From: an uncultured Flavobacterium sp.
GTDB taxonomy: Bacteria > Bacteroidota > Bacteroidia > Flavobacteriales > Flavobacteriaceae
DNA: 33,416 bases
NCBI GenBank assembly: GCA_913061465.1
Contig: CAJXSU010000020.1
Location: 1-33,416 of the forward strand
Direction: 5' to 3'
A program made the translations under genes and the position numbers. Shown piece by piece: positions 25,973 through 33,066 of this stretch. The notes under the pieces were generated by a model that ran no database searches, was not told the DNA's origin, and saw only the letters and a list, made by a program, of their open reading frames with translations. How positions within the stretch are numbered: position 1 is the first letter of the stretch; each line of letters begins with the position of its first letter.

Positions 25973-25990
25973 TAAAATGTTTACATTTTA
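25973..25990. promoter_or_regulatory. Inverted repeat upstream of grpE, possible operator
   Basis: TAAAATGT and ACATTTTA form perfect 8-bp arms around a 2-bp centre. The element lies 13-30 bp upstream of the grpE ATG, with no other gene between it and the murA terminator. It does not match the CIRCE heat-shock operator (TTAGCACTC-N9-GAGTGCTAA). The binding protein is unknown. Confidence 0.35.
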
Positions 25991-26010
25991 TATTCAATAA
26001 TTTTGCCAAT

Positions 26011-26039
26011 AAAAAAATAGTGTCATAGTGACACTATTT
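26011..26039 (-). terminator. Rho-independent terminator of the DUF4290-murA operon
   Basis: AAATAGTGTCA (26015-26025) pairs perfectly over 11 bp with TGACACTATTT (26029-26039) around a TAG loop. On the minus strand it continues into TTTT, as expected after the murA stop at 26069. Confidence 0.88.
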
Positions 26040-26068
26040 ATGGTATAAAGTTAAAAAATTAGTACAAA

Positions 26069-27382
26069 TTAATCTTCTATTCTTTCTATTTTTGCTCCCA
26101 AAGATCGTAAACGATTTTCAATATCTTCATATCCCCTATCGATCTGTTCTATGTTATTTATAATACTTGTTCCTTTGGCTGATAATGCAGCAATTAATAA
26201 AGATATCCCAGCTCTAATATCTGGTGAAGTCATTTTTGTTGCTTTTAATTGTGATTGACGATTGTGGCCTATAACAGTTGCTCTATGGGGATCACATAAA
26301 ATGACTTTCGCTCCCATATCTATGAGTTTATCTACAAAGAACAAACGGCTTTCAAACATTTTTTGATGTATCAAAACGGTTCCTTTAGCCTGAGTGGCAA
26401 TAACTAGAACTATGCTTAATAAATCAGGTGTAAATCCAGGCCAAGGAGCATCTGAAACTGTTAGAACTGATCCATCTATATAGTTTTGAATCTCATAACA
26501 TTCTTGAGAAGGGATATAAATATCGTCTCCTCTTTTTTCTAATTGAATTCCTAATTTTTTAAAAACAGAAGGAATCTGTCCAAGATTTTCCCAACTAACA
26601 TCTTTAATCGTAAGTTCAGATTGTGTCATTGCTGCTACACCTATCCAACTTCCAATTTCTATCATATCTGGAAGAACTCTATGAGTACATCCTTTTAACG
26701 AATCTACTCCTTTAATGATTAATAAATTGGATCCTACACCACTGATGTTAGCCCCCATACTGATCAACATTTTAGACAATTGCTGAATATAGGGTTCACA
26801 TGCTGCATTATATATTTTGGTGGTTCCTTTAGCCAATACAGAAGCCATAATAATATTAGCAGTTCCAGTGACAGAGGCTTCGTCAAGTAACATTTCTGTG
26901 CCCTTCAATCCTTCAGGAGCTTCAACTCCATAAAAATATTCTTCCTTATTGTATCTAAAGTTTGCTCCTAAACGAATAAAACCCTCAAAATGTGTATCTA
27001 ATCTTCTTCTACCAATTTTATCACCTCCTGGCCTAGGAATATACCCCTTACCGAAACGTGCCAATAATGGCCCAACTATCATAATAGAGCCACGCAAAGA
27101 ACTCCCATCTTGTTTAAATTCTTGAGATTCTAAATAATCTAGATTTATGTTATTTGCTTGAAAAGAATATGAGTTTTTTCCTAATTTTTTGATATCAACT
27201 CCTAATTCTCCTAAAATAAAAATTAATTTATTGATGTCTATGATATCAGGAATGTTATGAATAATTACTTTTTCTGGAGTTAATAAAACAGCACATAAAA
27301 TTTGAAGTGCTTCATTTTTTGCCCCCTGTGGTGTAATGGTTCCATTTAATTTGTGCCCACCCTCGATCTTGAACGAAGCCAT
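26069..27382 (-). CDS. murA: UDP-N-acetylglucosamine 1-carboxyvinyltransferase (MurA), Asp in place of the active-site Cys
   Basis: A 437-residue enolpyruvyl transferase that starts peptidoglycan synthesis by adding phosphoenolpyruvate to UDP-GlcNAc in the cytoplasm. Catalytic Lys22 (GAKNEALQ), the QDGSSLRGSI arginine and the PDLL aspartate near 320 are present. The mobile-loop cysteine (Cys115 in E. coli, in GGCAIG) is Asp121 here: RPGGDKIGRRRLDTHF at 117-132, codon GAT at 27020-27022. In Mycobacterium and Chlamydia the same Asp makes MurA insensitive to fosfomycin while active, so intrinsic resistance is expected. The gene begins 1 nt after the DUF4290 stop and ends at a strong terminator. 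Length is slightly above E. coli MurA (419). Confidence 0.97.
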   Translation of the reverse strand: MASFKIEGGHKLNGTITPQGAKNEALQILCAVLLTPEKVIIHNIPDIIDINKLIFILGELGVDIKKLGKNSYSFQANNINLDYLESQEFKQDGSSLRGSIMIVGPLLARFGKGYIPRPGGDKIGRRRLDTHFEGFIRLGANFRYNKEEYFYGVEAPEGLKGTEMLLDEASVTGTANIIMASVLAKGTTKIYNAACEPYIQQLSKMLISMGANISGVGSNLLIIKGVDSLKGCTHRVLPDMIEIGSWIGVAAMTQSELTIKDVSWENLGQIPSVFKKLGIQLEKRGDDIYIPSQECYEIQNYIDGSVLTVSDAPWPGFTPDLLSIVLVIATQAKGTVLIHQKMFESRLFFVDKLIDMGAKVILCDPHRATVIGHNRQSQLKATKMTSPDIRAGISLLIAALSAKGTSIINNIEQIDRGYEDIENRLRSLGAKIERIED

Positions 27383-27383
27383 A

Positions 27384-28037
27384 TTATCTTTTTCTATTTT
27401 TGTGTTGGTAATTCTTACCTTTATTGTTCTTGTGATTAGAACTTCCTTGACCTTGAGAATTTCTTTTTCTAAGAAGATTTTTTATTTCAGACAATACTTC
27501 TTCAGTATTTCTAATATCAATTTTTCCATCAGAAAGTTCATAAAGATGTGAAAATATTACATCATCTTCAACAGTATCTTTGTTCCAATTTAAAAAACAC
27601 TTCTTCATATGATTGGCAATGGAAAATACTAATGCATCTTTCATTTCTCCATCATCCCAAGTTAATGCCAAATCAATCATAATTTGAATATTGTTTCCAT
27701 AAAATCGATATTTATTAGCAGATTTAGGGTAAGCTAATGGAGTTGGTTTCTCTTGAAGTTCCTCTTTTGAAGGTATTGGATAAGGAGATTCTGCATCTAG
27801 TTTAAAATCAGACATAATATAAAGTTGATCCCATAGCTTATGTTTGAAATCTGGCACATCTCTTAAATGAGGCTGTAAGTTTCCCATTACATCTATAATC
27901 GCCAATGCCATAGTATTGCGTTCTTCTTTTGTTTCTAGGGCGATACAGTGGTCAACTAATTTTTGAATGTGCCTACCATATTCAGGAATAATTAAATGAG
28001 GTCTTTCTGCATTATATTCTAAATCGTACTCTATCAT
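27384..28037 (-). CDS. DUF4290 family protein
   Basis: A 217-residue soluble protein, apparently cytoplasmic since no signal or membrane segment is seen. It matches the Bacteroidota family DUF4290: YNAERPHLIIPEYGRHIQ near the N-terminus, IDVMGNLQPHLRD near 48-60, and PYPIPSKEEL near 85-94. Residues 1-180 look helical. The last 30 residues form a basic, Asn/Gln/Lys-rich tail, which suggests disorder and perhaps nucleic-acid binding; this is inference. The function is unknown. It lies 1 nt upstream of murA, so the two are almost certainly co-transcribed and possibly translationally coupled, which hints at a role linked to cell-wall precursor supply. Confidence 0.8.
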   Translation of the reverse strand: MIEYDLEYNAERPHLIIPEYGRHIQKLVDHCIALETKEERNTMALAIIDVMGNLQPHLRDVPDFKHKLWDQLYIMSDFKLDAESPYPIPSKEELQEKPTPLAYPKSANKYRFYGNNIQIMIDLALTWDDGEMKDALVFSIANHMKKCFLNWNKDTVEDDVIFSHLYELSDGKIDIRNTEEVLSEIKNLLRKRNSQGQGSSNHKNNKGKNYQHKNRKR

Positions 28038-28108
28038 ATCATTTGGTGTATTGAAATCTAACTTTTGTGCAAATTAAGTATTTATTTTTGGTTTGACTTA
28101 AAAAATCA

Positions 28109-30430
28109 TCAACCAATCACTTTCAATTTTGCAAATTGAAGCAATAGTTTCTTTTTACCTACGGTACCAAACTGAATTTCAGCTTTTTTGTTAGGTCCTG
28201 TCCCTTCTAAATTTAAAACTTCTCCTCTTCCAAAACGATTGTGCTCTATAATATTACCAACCACAATTTTATTATCAAATAAATTTGTTTTGGGTTGAGC
28301 ATGTGATACTTTTTTTAAATTTTTAGGTGGAGTGAAAACTACTTTGTTTTCTTGTTTTTTTTCAAATTTCTTCCTTTGAATAGGTTTTTGAAAACGAATT
28401 TTCTTTGGTGCATCTCCAAAAATATCCTCATTTATAAATCTATTGGTAGCAGACTCTACTCTTTTTGGTGTAATATATTCTAAGAATTGCTCGTCTATTT
28501 CTTCTAAAAATCTACTGGGCTCACAATCTATTAGTTTACCCCACCTATATCTAGTTTTTGTATAGGTTAAATAGGCTACTTTTTCTGCTCTTGTAAGCGC
28601 TACATAAAACAACCTTCGTTCTTCTTCTAGTTCAGACCTTGTATTCATACTCATTGCAGAGGGAAAGAGATTCTCCTCTAAACCCACTATATACACATAA
28701 GGATATTCTAACCCTTTAGATTGATGAATACTCATAAGGGAAACCTTAGGTTTGTCATCTTTTTTATCAGCATCTAAATCAGTGGCTAAAGCTACTTCTT
28801 CTAAAAACACAGGTAGTGATGCATCTTCACCACTTTCAATTTTATCAGTGATAAAATCTTTAACTCCGTTTAATAATTCTTGAACATTTTCAACTTTACT
28901 TATGGCTTCTGGTGTTCCCTCCTTTTCTAGATCTTTAACAAGTTGTGTTTGTTTTACAACCAATTCTGTAATTTCAAAAGCATTAAGTTTTTGGGCATCT
29001 ATCTGCAAACGCAGTATCATGTTTAAAAAATTCTGAAGTTTAGTTTTTGTACCAGAATTTAATTTTAAATTGATTTTTTCTAAGTGTTTTAACACCTCAA
29101 AAATTGATTTTTTATAATGGTTTGCAGCAATAGTAAGTTTGTCTATGGTAGTTGCACCTATTCCTCTAGCCGGATAATTAATAACTCTTTTTAATGCCTC
29201 CTCATCATTAGGATTGATGATCATTCTAAGATAAGACAGTAAATCCTTTATTTCTTTTCTGCCATAAAATGATATTCCTCCATATATTTTATATGCAATA
29301 CTTTTTTTCCTCAATGCATCTTCAATAGCTCTAGATTGAGAGTTTGTTCTGTATAATACTGCAAACTGATGATTATGCAGTTGTGAATTCATTTTATGAT
29401 CAAAGATAGATTGGGCTACAAAACGCCCCTCTTCTCCATCTGAAATGGTACACATCACTTTAATTTGTTCACCCGCAGGATTAGATGTCCAAACTTCTTT
29501 ATCTAATTTGGTCTTGTTTTTTTCAATAACAGAATTTGCCGCATTTACAATATTTTGTGTAGACCGATAATTCTGCTCTAACTTAAACATTTTTGTGTCT
29601 GGATAGTCTTTTTGAAAGCTCAAGATATTCTGAATATTGGCACCTCTAAAACTATAAATACTCTGAGAATCGTCACCTACCACACAAATGTTCTGAAAAC
29701 GATCTGCTAAGGCTTTTACAATAATATATTGCGAGTGGTTGGTATCTTGGTACTCATCTACCATAATGTATCTAAACCTGTCTTGGTATTTTGCTAAAGA
29801 TTCTGGAAAACGAGCCAATAATTCATTGGTTCTAAGCAGTAGATCATCAAAATCCATAGCGCCAGACTTAAAACAACGCTCTACGTATTCTCTGTAAACA
29901 TCACCTACTTTTGGTCTGCTAGCCATTAAATCTGCTTCTTGCAAATCTGAATTATTAAAATAGGCACGAACAGTTATTAAACTATTTTTAAAAGAAGAGA
30001 TGCGATTTAGAATCTGTTTTGATTTGTATCGCTCTTTATCTAGCCCCATCTCTTTGATGATGGAACCGATTAAACGAACAGAATCTTGAGTATCGTAAAT
30101 GGTAAAATTAGAAGGATATCCTAATTTATCTGCTTCAGAACGTAAGATTCTTGCAAATACAGAGTGAAAGGTTCCCATCCATAGATTCTTAGATTCACTA
30201 GGGCCAACAACTGCAGCAATACGCTCTTTCATTTCGCGGGCAGCTTTGTTAGTAAATGTAAGTGACAAAATATTAAAAGCATCTACTCCTTGCTGCATTA
30301 AATGAGCTATCTTATAGGTAAGAACACGTGTTTTACCAGAACCAGCACCTGCAATGATAATCATAGGGCCGTTTTTCTGTAAAACTGCTTCTTTTTGAGC
30401 CGGATTTAAGGAATCTAAATAGTTTGCCAA
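28109..30430 (-). CDS. pcrA: ATP-dependent DNA helicase, PcrA/UvrD/Rep family
   Basis: A 773-residue SF1 helicase. Motifs: Q motif LNPAQKEAV (8-16), Walker A GAGSGKT (28-34), Ia TFTNKAA, Walker B DEYQDT (225-230), III VGDDSQSIYSFRGA, IV EQNYRST, V MSIHQSKGLEYPYV and VI EERRLFYVALTRA. A C-terminal Tudor-like RNA-polymerase-binding domain (about 725-773, IEHNRFGRGEV) is present, as in PcrA/UvrD. It unwinds DNA 3' to 5' in excision and mismatch repair and in removing stalled proteins. The start is TTG at 30430: an in-frame TAA lies just upstream and MANYLDSLNPAQ matches the family's usual N-terminus. Confidence 0.96.
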   Translation of the reverse strand: MANYLDSLNPAQKEAVLQKNGPMIIIAGAGSGKTRVLTYKIAHLMQQGVDAFNILSLTFTNKAAREMKERIAAVVGPSESKNLWMGTFHSVFARILRSEADKLGYPSNFTIYDTQDSVRLIGSIIKEMGLDKERYKSKQILNRISSFKNSLITVRAYFNNSDLQEADLMASRPKVGDVYREYVERCFKSGAMDFDDLLLRTNELLARFPESLAKYQDRFRYIMVDEYQDTNHSQYIIVKALADRFQNICVVGDDSQSIYSFRGANIQNILSFQKDYPDTKMFKLEQNYRSTQNIVNAANSVIEKNKTKLDKEVWTSNPAGEQIKVMCTISDGEEGRFVAQSIFDHKMNSQLHNHQFAVLYRTNSQSRAIEDALRKKSIAYKIYGGISFYGRKEIKDLLSYLRMIINPNDEEALKRVINYPARGIGATTIDKLTIAANHYKKSIFEVLKHLEKINLKLNSGTKTKLQNFLNMILRLQIDAQKLNAFEITELVVKQTQLVKDLEKEGTPEAISKVENVQELLNGVKDFITDKIESGEDASLPVFLEEVALATDLDADKKDDKPKVSLMSIHQSKGLEYPYVYIVGLEENLFPSAMSMNTRSELEEERRLFYVALTRAEKVAYLTYTKTRYRWGKLIDCEPSRFLEEIDEQFLEYITPKRVESATNRFINEDIFGDAPKKIRFQKPIQRKKFEKKQENKVVFTPPKNLKKVSHAQPKTNLFDNKIVVGNIIEHNRFGRGEVLNLEGTGPNKKAEIQFGTVGKKKLLLQFAKLKVIG

Positions 30431-30449
30431 AGTAAGTATTAGTATTTAT

Positions 30450-30480
30450 CAAAAATACCATTCTAAGAGGAGTATGACAA
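30450..30480 (-). promoter_or_regulatory. Bacteroidota promoter of pcrA (TTG-N20-TATTTTTG)
   Basis: On the minus strand CTTG (-33-like, 30478-30481) is followed after 20 nt by TATTTTTG (30450-30457), an exact TAnnTTTG match. Predicted transcription begins near 30444, giving a leader of about 14 nt before the TTG start. Confidence 0.55.
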
Positions 30481-30504
30481 GAAAAATTGTCGTCAATTTT
30501 TTAG

Positions 30505-30512
30505 TATTTTTG
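30505..30512 (+). promoter_or_regulatory. Bacteroidota -7 box (TATTTTTG) for the 127-residue membrane protein
   Basis: TATTTTTG matches TAnnTTTG and lies 30 nt before the ATG at 30543, divergent from the pcrA promoter. A TTG at 30487-30489 is only 15 nt upstream, shorter than the usual spacing. Confidence 0.45.
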
Positions 30513-30542
30513 AATAAAATAAAACCCTTAAAATAAGCTACT

Positions 30543-30926
30543 ATGAAAATTCTATACAGTAAAAAAAAGCGTAAAATAGATTTGTTTCAAGGATTATTTT
30601 GGATACTACTCGGAGTATTAGGTTTACTTTTTAGCAATAGAAAAAATGTTTTCTTTTATTTGTACTTTATAATGGGATTGATACATATCTACTTATATTT
30701 TAAAGTTAAATACTATTTAAGTATTGAAAATAATATAATTAAGCAGAATTATATTTTTGGAAAGAAAATGGATTTATCTGAGATTAAATCTATTAAACAC
30801 TTTGCTGGAGAATATATTTTAAGAACCTATAAAAGAAAGATGACGATTAACATAAGTTGGGTTGATCAAAGCTCACTTTTAGATTTAACCACTGAACTAA
30901 AAAAATTAGATGTAAAATGGATTTAA
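30543..30926 (+). CDS. Small membrane protein, possible bacterial PH-like domain, unknown function
   Basis: A 127-residue basic protein. Two hydrophobic segments (about 14-30 and 36-53) precede a soluble part (about 54-127) of alternating strands: YYLSIENNIIKQNYIF, SEIKSIKHFAGEYILRTY, TINISW and a final helix LLDLTTELKKL. Membrane hairpin plus a strand-rich tail with one C-terminal helix resembles small bacterial PH-domain proteins, but I cannot name a family with confidence. It is divergent from pcrA with its own promoter-like box. The 68 bp gap to the next gene contains a separate promoter, so it may be its own transcript. Confidence 0.65.
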   Translation: MKILYSKKKRKIDLFQGLFWILLGVLGLLFSNRKNVFFYLYFIMGLIHIYLYFKVKYYLSIENNIIKQNYIFGKKMDLSEIKSIKHFAGEYILRTYKRKMTINISWVDQSSLLDLTTELKKLDVKWI

Positions 30927-30958
30927 CTTCCTTTGAGAAAAATAATATCCTCCTACTT

Positions 30959-30990
30959 TTTGTCTAGTGAATTGAAATCTTCTATTTTTG
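30959..30990 (+). promoter_or_regulatory. Full Bacteroidota promoter TTTG-N20-TATTTTTG
   Basis: TTTG (30959-30962) and TATTTTTG (30983-30990) with a 20-nt spacer give both the -33 and -7 elements at consensus spacing, the best promoter in the window. The ATG of the 170-residue protein begins 5 nt after the box, so the mRNA would be essentially leaderless. Confidence 0.65.
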
Positions 30991-30994
30991 GTTT

Positions 30995-31507
30995 ATGGAA
31001 GAAACTATTTTAGAAGGTATTGGATATGCAATTCCTGCACTAGTTACTGGAGCAGTGGCATATTTTGTGATGAGCGGTTTAAGAAACCAAGAAACCAATG
31101 AAAAAAAACTAGATCTTTTAGCACAAAAAAAAAGAGAGTCATTACCCATCCGTTTGCAAGCCTATGAACGTATGTTGTTGTTTTGTGAACGAATTAACCC
31201 TGTTAAAATGTTGGTTCGCATAAAGCCAATAGGTGATTCTTCTGAAGCTTATTTGCAATTATTACTAGCTAGTATAGAGCAAGAGTTTCAACACAATATG
31301 GTGCAACAATTGTATATATCAGATGAGTGCTGGAATGTGGTTATTGCCTCCAAAGCAGCTGTAATTAATAAACTGAAGCTAGTATCTACTTCTTCAACTT
31401 TGGCCAATGAATTCCGCGAACAAATATTATTAGAGTATGCTAAAAAAGCACCACAGACAGATACAGCCATTGCTTTCTTAAAAAATGAAGTGAAAAAAAT
31501 AATTTAA
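30995..31507 (+). CDS. Conserved Bacteroidota membrane-anchored protein, unknown function
   Basis: A 170-residue protein with one N-terminal membrane segment (about 8-28, IPALVTGAVAYFVM) and a helical cytoplasmic or periplasmic domain. The motif RLQAYERMLLFCERINPVK (53-71) and ISDECWNVVIASKAAVINK (about 109-127) are, as I recall, conserved in a Bacteroidota-only family (possibly DUF7935), but the number is uncertain. No catalytic motif is visible. The substrate-binding lipoprotein gene starts 4 bp after its stop, so the two form an operon, though a shared function is not evident. Confidence 0.7.
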   Translation: MEETILEGIGYAIPALVTGAVAYFVMSGLRNQETNEKKLDLLAQKKRESLPIRLQAYERMLLFCERINPVKMLVRIKPIGDSSEAYLQLLLASIEQEFQHNMVQQLYISDECWNVVIASKAAVINKLKLVSTSSTLANEFREQILLEYAKKAPQTDTAIAFLKNEVKKII

Positions 31508-31511
31508 TTTC

Positions 31512-32660
31512 ATGAAAATACGATTACTGTACATTTCTATTGCTGTTGTTTTTTTAACTTTATATAATTCTTGTAAAAAAGAGACATCTATAAACTCAAC
31601 TAACGGTCTGCTTAAGAATTCAAGTAAAATAACCTATGCAAAAGGTTTTGATATTCAGTATTTTACCACTTATAAAAAACTAATTATTAAAAAGCCATAT
31701 CCGGATGCTTCAAAAAATTTAGAATTTATTTTAACTTCGTCACCTTCAGTAATAGAGGGTACATTGTCTCTAAAAACTATTCAAGTTCCTGTTAAAAATA
31801 TTGTAGTAACCTCTACTACGCATATTCCAATGTTAGAATTATTAGGAGTAGAAAAAAGTTTGGTTGGTTTTCAAGATACTAACTATATTTCTTCTGAGAA
31901 AACACGTAAAAGAATAGATAGTGGCTTTGTTAGAGAACTAGGAAATGAAGCTGCTATGAATACTGAAGTCCTTTTTGAGTTACAGCCAGATGTTGTAATT
32001 GGTTTTGCCATGAATTCTGTAAACAAAACCTATAATTTAATTGAAAAAAATGGTATACCTGTAATTATTAATGGTGATTGGCTAGAAGAAACTCCGCTTG
32101 GAAGAGCAGAATGGATTAAGTTTTTTGGAGTACTATTTGATAAGGAAAAAGAAGCCGATAGTCTTTTTAGAAAAATAGAGCAAGAATACCTTGCAGCAAT
32201 TATCATCGCTAAAAAAGCAAGAAATAAACCCTCTATTCTTTCTGGAGCTATTATGAGAAATGATATTTGGAGTTTACCTGCGGGAGAAAGTTTTGTTGCC
32301 CAATTTTTAGAAGATGCCAATGTAAATTATTTATGGAAAGATTCTAAAGGAAAAGGAAGTTTACAGTTGAGCTTTGAAAGTGTCTTAGACAAAGCTCAGA
32401 AAGCAGATTATTGGATTGCTCCAGGATATTTTTCTAGCAAGGCTCAACTTATTGAAAACAATCCTCATTATAAAAACTTTGCTGCTTTTAAAACGAATAA
32501 TATTTATACGGCTTCCACTAAAAAAGGGGCGACAGGCGGTATTATTTATTACGAGTTAGGACCAACTAGACCCGATTTAATTTTAAAAGATCTTATTAAA
32601 ATTACAAATCCTAATGTATTACCCAACTATAAGCTTAGCTTCTTTGAACAAATGAAATAA
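31512..32660 (+). CDS. ABC-transporter substrate-binding lipoprotein (BtuF/FecB-like)
   Basis: A 382-residue protein with a lipoprotein signal (residues 4-20, then Cys21 in YNSCKKE; the -3 position is Tyr, tolerated in Bacteroidota). The periplasmic-binding fold of the cobalamin/iron-siderophore type is seen in IVVTSTTHIPMLELLGVEKSL (about 97-117), ELGNEAAMNTEVLFELQPDVVIG, GIPVIINGDW, and SLPAGESFVAQFLEDANVNYLW. It probably delivers a metal-chelate or cobalamin to an inner-membrane permease. No permease, ATPase or TonB-dependent receptor is in the window, so it is an orphan here and its ligand is unknown. It is convergent with DUF2834, with only 6 bp between. Confidence 0.85.
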   Translation: MKIRLLYISIAVVFLTLYNSCKKETSINSTNGLLKNSSKITYAKGFDIQYFTTYKKLIIKKPYPDASKNLEFILTSSPSVIEGTLSLKTIQVPVKNIVVTSTTHIPMLELLGVEKSLVGFQDTNYISSEKTRKRIDSGFVRELGNEAAMNTEVLFELQPDVVIGFAMNSVNKTYNLIEKNGIPVIINGDWLEETPLGRAEWIKFFGVLFDKEKEADSLFRKIEQEYLAAIIIAKKARNKPSILSGAIMRNDIWSLPAGESFVAQFLEDANVNYLWKDSKGKGSLQLSFESVLDKAQKADYWIAPGYFSSKAQLIENNPHYKNFAAFKTNNIYTASTKKGATGGIIYYELGPTRPDLILKDLIKITNPNVLPNYKLSFFEQMK

Positions 32661-32666
32661 GAACTT

Positions 32667-32993
32667 TTATGCTTTTTTTTCTAAAGTTCTTTCTCTTAAA
32701 TATAAATAAAAAGGAAAAGAAAAGGCTACAGCAATTAAAAAAGTGAGCGGAATGATTACCCACCAAGCCTTTATTTTTAATTTTCTAGCATCTGGTATAA
32801 ACCAGACAAAAAACGTGAGTACTACAACACTTAAGTCTGCACCAAAAGATTTACCTGCAAAATTAGATTGAGCTAATTCAAAGAAATGAACAAGAGAAGC
32901 ATCTTCATAACTCATAAAATACTGAATATTGTAAAACCAAGTATAGCATATTCCAATAAAGGAAATAAGAAGAAAGATGTGTGAGCGTTTCAT
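32667..32993 (-). CDS. DUF2834 membrane protein
   Basis: A 108-residue inner-membrane protein with three predicted membrane segments (about 5-25, 52-70 and 78-97). The pattern matches DUF2834: a loop FFELAQSNFAGKSFGADLSV leads into the second helix, and FVWFIPDARKLKIKAWW follows. Function unknown. No promoter-like box or clear operon partner is visible; the topoisomerase subunit gene lies 73 bp upstream on the same strand. Confidence 0.75.
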   Translation of the reverse strand: MKRSHIFLLISFIGICYTWFYNIQYFMSYEDASLVHFFELAQSNFAGKSFGADLSVVVLTFFVWFIPDARKLKIKAWWVIIPLTFLIAVAFSFPFYLYLRERTLEKKA

Positions 32994-33066
32994 TTTTTTT
33001 ATATTAATTAATAATTAGAATTAAAGCTACTATAATTAATGGCTTTCAAAAGAAAACTTACTAGCG

